From Tannerellaceae bacterium (lineage in GTDB: Bacteria > Bacteroidota > Bacteroidia > Bacteroidales > Tannerellaceae), in contig JAITAD010000063.1 in the NCBI GenBank assembly GCA_031284275.1, forward strand, positions 1 through 7,338: a stretch of DNA of 7,338 nucleotides, in the 5' to 3' direction. A program made the position numbers and the translations under genes. Below, one piece after another: positions 1-6,176 of this stretch (position 1 is the stretch's first letter; every line of letters begins with the position of its first letter). The notes beneath the pieces are model-generated. The model did not search any database and was not told the DNA's origin. It saw only the letters and a list, made by a program, of their open reading frames with translations.

Positions 1-683
1 CCGATCCTCGCTCTGTGGAAAGGCGAATGGTGCGCTGGCTGGAGAGCATACGGACGGAGGCTTCCGCTGTCTGGTTTCTGGGCGATACGTTTGACTACTG
101 GTTCGAATACCGCTACGTCGTGCCCAAAGGCTATGTGCGTTTTCTCGGCAAACTTGCCGAACTTGCCGACGCGGGCGTGGAATTGCATTTTTTTACCGGT
201 AACCACGACGTCTGGCTTTTCGATTATCTCCCCGAAGAGCTGGGGGCCGTCATCCACCGCTATCCGCTCATTACCGAGCTGCTGGGCGCCACGTTCTTTC
301 TGGCTCACGGCGACGAGGCCGACAACGCTCCCACCTTCCGCCTGCTGCGTTCGCTCTTTCACTCAGCGTTCTGCCAACGTCTCTATGGGGCGATACATCC
401 CCGCTGGTCGTCGGCGCTGGCGCAACGGTGGTCGTATCGCAGCCGGTGGTCGCACGCCGATAATCCTGAGAGCGTCCTGCCCTATGTCAGCTTTGCCGAG
501 TCCGTCGTCCGTACCAACCCTGATGTCAGTTACCTTATCTTTGGTCATCTTCACCGCGCCGTAGACCGTCAGCTCGCCCCTCCGTCGGCCGTTCCCCGCC
601 TCCTTATCCTCGGCGACTGGCTGACGTCTCCGACGTCTTTGCGTTGGGACGGTCATACGCTTACGCAACAGCTTATCCCTTAG
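1..683 (+). CDS. lpxH: UDP-2,3-diacylglucosamine diphosphatase (LpxH), 5'-truncated
   Basis: This enzyme hydrolyses UDP-2,3-diacylglucosamine to lipid X and UMP in lipid A synthesis, at the cytoplasmic face of the inner membrane. The reading frame is open to the left edge (first full codon at 3), so the GTG at 15 is not the real start. By comparison with Bacteroides homologues as I remember them, about 20-25 residues are missing, including the first metal-binding D-x-H motif. Visible calcineurin-type metallophosphoesterase motifs are GDTFDYW (81-101), GNHDVW (198-215), the HGD in LAHGDEAD (306-314) and GHLHR (543-557). They supply the remaining metal ligands in the usual order. The C-terminal LILGDW also fits Bacteroidota LpxH. 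The stop is TAG at 681-683, and mutS2 begins 3 nt later, so the two are probably cotranscribed. A related UDP-sugar phosphoesterase is the only realistic alternative. Confidence 0.93.
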   Translation, partial: DPRSVERRMVRWLESIRTEASAVWFLGDTFDYWFEYRYVVPKGYVRFLGKLAELADAGVELHFFTGNHDVWLFDYLPEELGAVIHRYPLITELLGATFFLAHGDEADNAPTFRLLRSLFHSAFCQRLYGAIHPRWSSALAQRWSYRSRWSHADNPESVLPYVSFAESVVRTNPDVSYLIFGHLHRAVDRQLAPPSAVPRLLILGDWLTSPTSLRWDGHTLTQQLIP

Positions 684-686
684 GTC

Positions 687-3116
687 ATGGAGGAAACGGA
701 AGCGAAGGTCGGCTTTGAGGCGGTGCGGCAGATGGTGGCCGACAGGTGCCTGAGCGTGCAGGGACGGGAACGTGTGTCGGAGATGGTCTTCCTGACGGAT
801 TACGACAGGATAAGAGAGCGGTTGGAGCAGACGGCGGAGTTCGTCGGTATCCTGCACTCGGGAGCGGCGTTCCCCTCGGAGGGGTTCCCCGACGTGCGAC
901 AGGCCTTGCATCGTATCCGTCCGGAAGGGACGTGGCTGGACGAGGGGGAGCTGTTCGGCATACAACGTGCGCTGCACTGCCTGCATGAGACGCTCCGTTT
1001 CTTTCGTAGCGTGTCCACAAGGGATACTCCCCGCTATCCCCGACTGTCTGTTCTTGCGGAGGCGTCGCCTGACTTCCCTCAGCTGTCGCAGCGTATCGCA
1101 GGCCTGCTGGACAGGACGGGGCGGGTACGCGACGACGCATCCCCCGAACTTGGGCGCATCAGGCGGGAACTGACGGTGACGGCGGCGGGTATTTCACGCA
1201 GCTTGCTGTCGATATTGCGGTCGGCGCAGGCTGAGGGGTGGGTGGACAGAGATGCGGCGCCGGCCTTGCGCGACGGGCGACTGGTGATACCTGTGTCGCC
1301 GACGTACAAGCGGCGGATACGGGGTATCGTACATGACGAGTCGGCGACGGGGAAGACGGTGTTCATCGAACCGGAGGTCGTCGTAGAGGCCAATAACCGT
1401 ATCCGCGAGTTGGAAGGCGAAGAGAAGCGTGAAATTATCCGTCTCCTGACTGATCTGACGGTGGAGCTACGTCCGCTGACGGCGGATATGCTCGCCGGTT
1501 TCGCTTTTTTGGGGGAGATGGACTTTATCCGCGCCAAAGCTGTCTGGGCGGTGGAGACGGGCGGCGAAATGCCTGTGCTCGAACGAAAAGCCGAAATAGA
1601 CTGGATACATGCCGTCCATCCGCTCCTTTTCCTCTCATTGCGCAAACAGGGGCGCAGGGTCGTCCCGCTGGACATCACGCTGAACGACAAGCAACGGATA
1701 CTTGTCATCTCGGGGCCTAACGCGGGCGGGAAATCTGTCTGCCTGAAGACGGTAGGCCTGCTCCAATATATGTTGCAATGCGGTCTGCCGATACCGGTAG
1801 CTGCCAATTCCCATGCGGGGGTATTCTCCCGTATCCTCATCGACATAGGGGATGAACAGAGCATAGAGAACGATTTGAGTACTTACAGCTCGCACCTGTC
1901 GAACATGAAACGTTTCCTGCGCCTCTGCGGGGAGACGACGCTGCTGCTCATAGACGAGTTCGGCACGGGGACGGAGCCTCACATCGGCGGGGCCATAGCC
2001 GAAGCGCTCCTCGACCGTTTCAACCGTCGCGGCAGCTTCGGTATCATCACCACGCATTATACCAACCTGAAACAGTTTGCCGAATCGGCCGAAGGTATCG
2101 TGAACGGCGCCATGCTCTACGACCGCCAACGTATGGAACCGCTCTTTCGTCTGGATATCGGAAACCCGGGCAGTTCCTTCGCTATCGAGATAGCGCGCCG
2201 TATGGGGCTGCCGGAAGACGTTATCGCCGAGGCTTCCGCCAAAGTCGGCACCGACTATGTCGATATGGACAAGTATCTCCAGGATATCGTCCGCGACAAA
2301 CGTTACTGGGAGAATAAAAGGCAGGATATTCGCCACAAGGAGAAGCATCTGGAGTCGATAAGCGCGCGCTACGAACAGGATCTCGCTACCCTCGAACGCG
2401 AGCGAAAGGAGATACTGCGCACAGCCAACGAGGAGGCTGCCCGTACCATCGCCGCCGCAAATGCCCGTATTGAACAGACTATCCGTGAGATACGCGAATC
2501 CCAAGCCGACAAGGAACGTACCAAGGAACTGCGCCGCCGTCTGAGCGAACAGTCGCCTTCGTCGGCAATCTCCGCCGCCTTGCAGCGAAGGCCGTATGCG
2601 CCGCTCCGAAAGAAAGAGAAAGAGCGTCCGGCGGAAAGGGTGTCTCCCTTGCCTCTTCCTGCGGCGGAAAGGGAGCAAGGGCAGGTGGCAGGCCGGTACG
2701 TCCGTCTGCGGGGTCAAACGGTGGTGGGCAAGGTGCTGAGCGTACAGGGGCAAAAAGCGGTGGTCGCATTCGGCGATATCAAGGGTACCGTCCCGCTGTC
2801 TCATCTCGAGGAGGCGAAGAAACCGGCAAGAAGCGCTCCGCCGAATACCGTTATATACGAACGGCGCCTACATTTCCGTCAGGAGCTGGATCTGCACGGC
2901 GTTCGCGCTGCCGAAGCGCTAAAGACTACCATCCAATACATCGATGATGCTATCCTGCTGGGTGTCCCTCGCGTGCGTATCATCCATGGAACGGGTAGCG
3001 GCGTCCTTCGTCAGGTCGTACGGGACTATCTGGCGAGCGTCTCTGCCGTCCGCCGTTACGGTGACGAAGACTTTGACCTCGGCGGCCCGGGCGCCACAGT
3101 GGTAGATTTCGATTAA
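687..3116 (+). CDS. mutS2: MutS2 family ATPase/endonuclease with C-terminal Smr domain
   Basis: Complete 809-residue MutS2, close to the usual family length. It lacks the N-terminal mismatch-recognition domain of MutS. Order: lever/clamp helical region (about 1-300), MutS-type ATPase with Walker A GPNAGGKS (343-350) and Walker B LLLIDE (419-424) followed by FGTGTEP, a charged coiled coil (about 515-620), a small beta-rich KOW-like segment (about 670-715, GRYVRLRGQTVVGKV), and a C-terminal Smr nuclease domain with LDLHG (734-738) and HGTGSG (767-772). Both Smr signatures are intact. In other bacteria MutS2 has been linked to suppression of recombination and, in Bacillus, to rescue of collided ribosomes; which applies here cannot be read from sequence. 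The ATG at 687 is chosen because IGF/VGF-x-x-(I/V)RQ lies close to the N-terminus, as in relatives. No strong Shine-Dalgarno is seen, which is normal for this phylum. It starts 3 nt after lpxH and ends 5 nt before a 46-bp repeat. Confidence 0.96.
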   Translation: MEETEAKVGFEAVRQMVADRCLSVQGRERVSEMVFLTDYDRIRERLEQTAEFVGILHSGAAFPSEGFPDVRQALHRIRPEGTWLDEGELFGIQRALHCLHETLRFFRSVSTRDTPRYPRLSVLAEASPDFPQLSQRIAGLLDRTGRVRDDASPELGRIRRELTVTAAGISRSLLSILRSAQAEGWVDRDAAPALRDGRLVIPVSPTYKRRIRGIVHDESATGKTVFIEPEVVVEANNRIRELEGEEKREIIRLLTDLTVELRPLTADMLAGFAFLGEMDFIRAKAVWAVETGGEMPVLERKAEIDWIHAVHPLLFLSLRKQGRRVVPLDITLNDKQRILVISGPNAGGKSVCLKTVGLLQYMLQCGLPIPVAANSHAGVFSRILIDIGDEQSIENDLSTYSSHLSNMKRFLRLCGETTLLLIDEFGTGTEPHIGGAIAEALLDRFNRRGSFGIITTHYTNLKQFAESAEGIVNGAMLYDRQRMEPLFRLDIGNPGSSFAIEIARRMGLPEDVIAEASAKVGTDYVDMDKYLQDIVRDKRYWENKRQDIRHKEKHLESISARYEQDLATLERERKEILRTANEEAARTIAAANARIEQTIREIRESQADKERTKELRRRLSEQSPSSAISAALQRRPYAPLRKKEKERPAERVSPLPLPAAEREQGQVAGRYVRLRGQTVVGKVLSVQGQKAVVAFGDIKGTVPLSHLEEAKKPARSAPPNTVIYERRLHFRQELDLHGVRAAEALKTTIQYIDDAILLGVPRVRIIHGTGSGVLRQVVRDYLASVSAVRRYGDEDFDLGGPGATVVDFD

Positions 3117-3121
3117 AGCTG

Positions 3122-3167
3122 CCTCGACGGCCATTTGGTCAAGTCGCAAATAGTAACGAACTTTGCA
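3122..3167 (+). repeat. 46-bp direct repeat, copy 1 (promoter-bearing)
   Basis: Positions 3122-3167 match 3573-3618 at 45 of 46 bases, with sharp loss of identity on both sides; the only difference is C3140 versus T3591. The unit contains a possible hairpin at 3125-3146 (CGAC/GTCG outer stem, GGCC/GGTC inner stem with one G-T pair, ATTT loop, AA bulge) followed by a Bacteroidota-type promoter-like element. This copy begins 5 nt after the mutS2 stop codon. It may be one half of a local duplication or a member of a dispersed repeat family; one window cannot decide. Confidence 0.95.
3134..3165 (+). promoter_or_regulatory. Putative Bacteroidota-type promoter in repeat copy 1
   Basis: TTTG at 3134-3137 is followed after 20 nt by GAACTTTG at 3158-3165. 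The Bacteroides vegetative sigma consensus is TTTG (-33) with TAnnTTTG (-7) about 19-21 nt further on; the only deviation here is G for T at the first base of the -7 element. Transcription would start near 3172 and serve the small membrane-protein gene at 3302, giving a leader of about 130 nt. The -33 element lies inside the repeat's possible hairpin. Confidence 0.5.
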
Positions 3168-3301
3168 ATATCTTCTTTGGATTGGATGCGGCAGATTTAC
3201 GTTTCGATCCGAAAAACCATCGAAGGCTGTACTTGCGACAAATGCGTAAACAGACAGGGAAGTAGATACAATGGTTGCAAATTAATCAAAAGAAAGTTCT
3301 T
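3168..3301 (+). other. Leader region of the small membrane-protein gene
   Basis: AT-rich sequence between the promoter-like element and the start codon at 3302. It contains an imperfect hairpin at 3198-3231 whose core is TTCGAT (3203-3208) pairing with ATCGAA (3219-3224) around a 10-nt loop, with weak outer pairing TAC/GTA. There is no U-run after it, so it is not a convincing terminator. A 51-residue frame with a CxCxxC motif runs 3186-3341, but it overlaps the better-supported membrane-protein frame and I do not call it. Confidence 0.35.
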
Positions 3302-3511
3302 ATGGCAGCAGGGATTTTGTTTTTCTTTCTTTTTGTTATAGCAGTTGCTATTTGGCTGATAGTCGTTATATGGAAGTGGACAAAGAAACTTGCCATAGCT
3401 CGCGGGAAAGATCCCATAGCTTGGGCATTGTTGGGGTTCTTTTTTTTCCCTTGGGCACAACTTATTCTGTGCGCTTTCTTTGACAAAGTTGCAGAGAATG
3501 AACAACGTTGA
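3302..3511 (+). CDS. Small two-segment membrane protein, unknown function
   Basis: I do not recognise this 69-residue protein. It has two clear hydrophobic segments, about 3-24 (AGILFFFLFVIAVAIWLIVV) and 39-60 (IAWALLGFFFFPWAQLILCA). They are joined by a basic loop with KWTKK and RGKDP, and the protein ends in a charged tail (DKVAENEQR). The positive loop would favour a cytoplasmic hairpin loop. The ATG at 3302 has a weak AAAG-type site (3288-3296) at suitable spacing; an upstream TTG at 3275 is in frame but would add a hydrophilic extension. GC is about 41% by hand count, clearly below the flanking core genes, which suggests recent acquisition. It sits inside the 46-bp repeat pair, with a promoter-like element in the upstream copy. 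A small immunity, holin-like or stress membrane protein is conceivable, but nothing in the sequence picks one. Confidence 0.7.
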   Translation: MAAGILFFFLFVIAVAIWLIVVIWKWTKKLAIARGKDPIAWALLGFFFFPWAQLILCAFFDKVAENEQR

Positions 3512-3572
3512 GCTACGGGAAGAGGACTTGGAGCGGGTTAAGTTGAGTACAGTACTTACAGGCATATTTTGA
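3498..3572 (+). CDS. Possible 24-residue overlapping peptide, unknown
   Basis: ATG at 3498 opens a 24-residue frame that overlaps the last 14 nt of the membrane-protein gene and stops at 3570-3572, just before repeat copy 2. The start MNNVELREEDLERV has the spacing of acidic and leucine residues seen in double-glycine leader peptides (EL-x-EE-x-LE-x-V), but the expected GG is absent and there is no core peptide. It could be a decayed fragment, a translation-coupled micropeptide or chance. Confidence 0.15.
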   Translation: MNNVELREEDLERVKLSTVLTGIF

Positions 3573-3618
3573 CCTCGACGGCCATTTGGTTAAGTCGCAA
3601 ATAGTAACGAACTTTGCA
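3573..3618 (+). repeat. 46-bp direct repeat, copy 2 (promoter-bearing)
   Basis: Second copy, exactly 451 nt after copy 1, with one difference (T3591 for C3140). The same possible hairpin spans 3576-3597; the C-to-T change replaces a G-C pair at the base of the inner stem with G-T, so pairing is kept. It ends 47 nt before the lipoprotein start codon. Recombination between the two copies would remove the small-gene cassette and leave mutS2, one repeat and the lipoprotein gene. Confidence 0.95.
3585..3616 (+). promoter_or_regulatory. Putative promoter of the lipoprotein-psd-pssA transcript
   Basis: TTTG at 3585-3588, then 20 nt, then GAACTTTG at 3609-3616, identical in layout to the element in copy 1. 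A start near 3623 gives a leader of about 40 nt to the lipoprotein ATG at 3666. No other promoter-like element is evident before psd, pssA and the DUF4834 gene, so this one may drive all four. Confidence 0.5.
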
Positions 3619-3665
3619 GCGACACGGGGCAGTCTTGTGTGCTGTAACATGATTTTTAACTGCTG

Positions 3666-4550
3666 ATGGCGATGAATACGAAGCATTGTTTCCTGCTGCT
3701 TGGTCTGGGGGCGGTTTCCCTCTGTTCCTGCGGAAAGTCGGGGAAAGACTACAAGGCGCTCAAAGCAGAGAACGACTCCCTCAAAATCGAGAACCTCCGC
3801 AGCGCTGCGGAACTGAATGACATACTCTCTATCCTCGATGAAGTGGAGAGTGATATCCAGACCATCCGTACGACGGAGAACGTCCTCGTCCTGCCGCCCT
3901 CCGAAGGTGAGATAACGCCAAGTAAGCGTGAAGAACTCCGGAAGAACATGGAACTTGTCACGAGTATCCTCCACAAGAACAGGCAGCAAATAGCGAACCT
4001 CGAAGAACGTATCAAACAGGATAACGTCCGCTTTGCCGCCCTGCGCAAGACCATAGACCGCCTCAACACGGAGATAGCTGCCAAGGTGACCATTATCACG
4101 ACGTTACAGGATGACCTCGCAAAGAAAAATGTCCGCATAGAATCGCTCGACCGTCAGGTGGCCGCTCTGTCAAAAGATGTCAAGACGCTCAGTGAGACTA
4201 ATAGCAATCAGTCGCAACAACTGTCCCAACAAGACAAGGAGTTGCATACCGCCTACTACTGCTTCGGCACGAAAAAAGAGCTGAAAGAACAGCGGATACT
4301 CACGGGTGGCGGCTTGTTTGCCAAGAGTAAGACGTTGGAAAAGGATTTCAATCGCGACTATTTCGTGCGCATCGATACCCGTGAGGTCACCGAGATACCT
4401 CTTTTCTCCGACAAAGCGTCCGTCAAAAGCAATCACCCGGACGGTTCTTACCGTTTCGATGAGGACAAAAAGGGTGACCTCACCCTCGTCGTCACCAATG
4501 CCGACGTGTTTTGGAGCCTTAGCCGATACCTCGTCATCCAGATCAAATAA
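3666..4550 (+). CDS. Coiled-coil lipoprotein of a Bacteroidota family (Cbp1-like)
   Basis: 294-residue predicted lipoprotein. The N-terminus has a short signal peptide with lipobox LCSC, placing the lipidated cysteine at Cys22. The sequence after the cysteine (GKSGKDYK) lacks the acidic cluster typical of surface-exported Bacteroidota lipoproteins, so a periplasm-facing location is the better guess. Residues about 28-193 are a long alpha-helical coiled coil rich in Leu, Glu, Lys and Gln (KALKAENDSLKIEN and later heptads). A conserved C-terminal domain follows from about 194 (HTAYYCFGTKKELKEQ) to the end (FWSLSRYLVIQIK). I recall many Bacteroidales proteins with this layout, some named Cbp1 family collagen-binding adhesin in databases; that function is not evident from sequence. 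ATG codons at 3666 and 3672 are both possible starts. psd begins 17 nt after its stop, so cotranscription is likely. Confidence 0.85.
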   Translation: MAMNTKHCFLLLGLGAVSLCSCGKSGKDYKALKAENDSLKIENLRSAAELNDILSILDEVESDIQTIRTTENVLVLPPSEGEITPSKREELRKNMELVTSILHKNRQQIANLEERIKQDNVRFAALRKTIDRLNTEIAAKVTIITTLQDDLAKKNVRIESLDRQVAALSKDVKTLSETNSNQSQQLSQQDKELHTAYYCFGTKKELKEQRILTGGGLFAKSKTLEKDFNRDYFVRIDTREVTEIPLFSDKASVKSNHPDGSYRFDEDKKGDLTLVVTNADVFWSLSRYLVIQIK

Positions 4551-4567
4551 GCCCTTTCCCCGACGGG

Positions 4568-5251
4568 ATGAGAAGGAAAAGGATAAAAATGAAAGTTCAT
4601 GAGGAGGGGACGGGTATACTGCTCCTGCTCTTCACCATCTTTTTCGTCGCTGACGTGGCGCTGTACTACATTGTGGGGAAAGGTTTCCTCTTCTATACCG
4701 TCCTCCTCGTTTCCGGTGTATTCTTCCTGCTGACGCTGAACTTTTTCCGTTCGCCGTTTCGCCGCTATCCCTTTGACTCGGAAGGGCTTGTCCTTGCGGC
4801 AGCCGACGGTCGTATCGTCGCTATCGAAGAGGTGGTGGAGAACGAGATTTTTCACGAGAAACGTATCCAGATATCTATTTTCATGTCTGTCTTCAACGTT
4901 CACGCCAACTGGTTTCCCGTAAATGGGACGGTCAGGCACGTGTCCCACAACGACGGCCGTTTCCGTGCCGCCTATCTTCCCAAGAGCAGTACGGAGAACG
5001 AGCGTTCGGCCATTATCATCACCACGCGGCGCGGCGAAGATATCCTTGTCCGGCAGATAGCGGGCGCCATGGCGCGCCGTATCGTCACTTATGCACGCGA
5101 GGGCGATTCGTGCCATGTGGATGAACATCTCGGATTTATCAAGTTCGGTTCGCGCGTCGATGTCTTTCTCCCTCTCAATACGGAGGTGCTGGTGGAGATG
5201 GACCAATGCGTGACGGGAAACCAGACACCTATCGCCAGACTGTCCGCATGA
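4568..5251 (+). CDS. psd: Phosphatidylserine decarboxylase proenzyme (short PSD-A type)
   Basis: Converts phosphatidylserine to phosphatidylethanolamine at the inner membrane, using a pyruvoyl group made by self-cleavage. The 227-residue length fits the short PSD family. Two hydrophobic segments lie at about 16-36 and 40-60. The likely Asp-His-Ser triad is Asp80 (in AAADGRI), His112 (in NVHANW) and Ser195; cleavage is expected between Gly194 and Ser195 in GFIKFGSRVDV, giving a beta chain of 194 residues and an alpha chain of 33. Other family hallmarks are KSSTENERS, RQIAGAMARRIV and TGNQT near the end. ATG 4568 is chosen because homologues as I recall them have a basic extension before the (V/I)H-x-EG motif; ATG 4589 has the better ribosome site (AAGGA) and is a real alternative. 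The stop overlaps the pssA start as ATGA, which suggests translational coupling. Confidence 0.95.
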   Translation: MRRKRIKMKVHEEGTGILLLLFTIFFVADVALYYIVGKGFLFYTVLLVSGVFFLLTLNFFRSPFRRYPFDSEGLVLAAADGRIVAIEEVVENEIFHEKRIQISIFMSVFNVHANWFPVNGTVRHVSHNDGRFRAAYLPKSSTENERSAIIITTRRGEDILVRQIAGAMARRIVTYAREGDSCHVDEHLGFIKFGSRVDVFLPLNTEVLVEMDQCVTGNQTPIARLSA

Positions 5252-5928
5252 GCGTCGTTCGTCATATTCCCAATGTTATCACCTGCTTAAATCTGCTGGC
5301 CGGTTGCATGGCTGTCGTCTGCGCTGCCGAAGGCGACCTTTTCTGCGCCGCCGGATGGGTCGTTGCCGCAGCGGCGTTCGATTTTCTCGACGGTTTTGCC
5401 GCCCGTTGCCTCCATGCCTTTTCCCCCATAGGCAAAGACCTCGACTCCCTCGCCGACCTTGTCAGTTTCGGCCTCGCTCCCGCAATGTCCGTCTATATCT
5501 TGCTTGACGGCATTACCGAGACGCCGCTCCCGTACGTCGCTTTTCTCGTTCCCGTCTTCTCCGCTCTCCGTCTGGCGCGCTTCAACAACGATAGCCGTCA
5601 GTCCGACACCTTTATCGGCCTGCCTGTGCCTGCTCATGCTCTCTTCTGGGTGTCGCTGGCCTGCTCGCTGTCCCCGCTTGGCGTCTCCTATGGCGAGCGG
5701 CTTCTTTTCACCATTCCTTTCGCTCTTGTTGCGACATCCTTGCTGCTCGTTTCTCCGCTGCCGATGTTCTCTCTCAAAATGAAACGGTTCTCTTTCAAAG
5801 GTAACGAGCGTCGTTATCTCCTCGTTGCCGCAGCTCTCCCGTTCACGCTCCTTTGGGGTTATCTCGGCATCGCCGGGTCTGTGTTCCTCTACATCGCCCT
5901 CAACCTCGTTAAACGTCCGTCGCCATGA
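5248..5928 (+). CDS. pssA: CDP-diacylglycerol--serine O-phosphatidyltransferase
   Basis: Multi-pass membrane enzyme that makes phosphatidylserine from CDP-diacylglycerol and L-serine, the substrate of the Psd encoded just upstream. The CDP-alcohol phosphotransferase signature is complete: D45-x2-D48-G49-x2-A52-R53, then G62-x3-D66-x3-D70. The protein has 226 residues from the ATG at 5248; the N-terminus (RHIPNVITCLNLLAGCMA) matches the family and rules out the in-frame ATG at 5206. Several hydrophobic segments follow to the C-terminus, with a basic loop KRFSFKGNERR. Start and stop overlap both neighbours by ATGA (5248-5251 and 5925-5928). Archaetidylserine synthase-type specificity is a less likely alternative given the psd partner. 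Confidence 0.95.
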   Translation: MSVVRHIPNVITCLNLLAGCMAVVCAAEGDLFCAAGWVVAAAAFDFLDGFAARCLHAFSPIGKDLDSLADLVSFGLAPAMSVYILLDGITETPLPYVAFLVPVFSALRLARFNNDSRQSDTFIGLPVPAHALFWVSLACSLSPLGVSYGERLLFTIPFALVATSLLLVSPLPMFSLKMKRFSFKGNERRYLLVAAALPFTLLWGYLGIAGSVFLYIALNLVKRPSP

Positions 5929-6152
5929 TACGTTTCCTCCTCGTTATTTTTATCTTTTTCCTCTTTCTCTCGGCGTTATTGGGCTTTTCCCTGATTCGCG
6001 GCTTTCGCCGCATGTTCTTCGGGAACCCTCCCCCGCACCGTAACTCTTCCTCCGGCAAACGTTCCAAACGTACCGCCGAAACGCCGCCGAAACGTAAGAC
6101 GATATTTTCCAAGTCCGACGGCGAATACGTCGATTACGAAGAGGTGAAATAG
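5925..6152 (+). CDS. DUF4834-type small membrane protein
   Basis: 75-residue protein with one N-terminal hydrophobic helix (about 3-24), an arginine-containing stretch RGFRRMFFG, a basic Ser/Pro/Lys-rich linker, and the conserved acidic end DGEYVDYEEVK. This layout matches the Bacteroidota DUF4834 family, whose function is unknown to me. It overlaps pssA as ATGA, and I recall the same psd-pssA-DUF4834 order in other Bacteroidales, so a role linked to phosphatidylethanolamine synthesis or membrane homeostasis is possible but inferred only from position. It converges on trmN6 with 24 nt between the two stops; no clear terminator hairpin is visible there. Confidence 0.85.
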   Translation: MIRFLLVIFIFFLFLSALLGFSLIRGFRRMFFGNPPPHRNSSSGKRSKRTAETPPKRKTIFSKSDGEYVDYEEVK

Positions 6153-6176
6153 GTTGGGTACGGGCGGGTTTTGTTT

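Noticed and set aside
1635..2804. 389-residue open frame on the minus strand across mutS2
   Set aside because: It lies antisense to a complete MutS2 with intact Walker and Smr motifs; its translation shows no recognisable domain. Long antisense frames are expected in GC-rich genes.
3186..3341. Short frame with CxCxxC motif before the small membrane protein
   Set aside because: It overlaps the better-supported two-helix frame, has no ribosome site, and its end is a frameshifted reading of the poly-Phe coding stretch. Chance is more likely.
3546..3556. Palindrome AGTACaGTACT upstream of repeat copy 2
   Set aside because: Only 5-bp arms, a single occurrence, inside a possible tiny ORF and not near a promoter element; too short to call an operator.
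4448..5206. 252-residue minus-strand frame across the lipoprotein end and psd
   Set aside because: Antisense shadow of psd, which has all its catalytic residues on the plus strand; it spans a gene junction without regard to it.
6153..6176. Bidirectional terminator between the DUF4834 gene and trmN6
   Set aside because: The 24-nt gap is G/T-rich with a short T-run but no inverted repeat capable of a stable stem.
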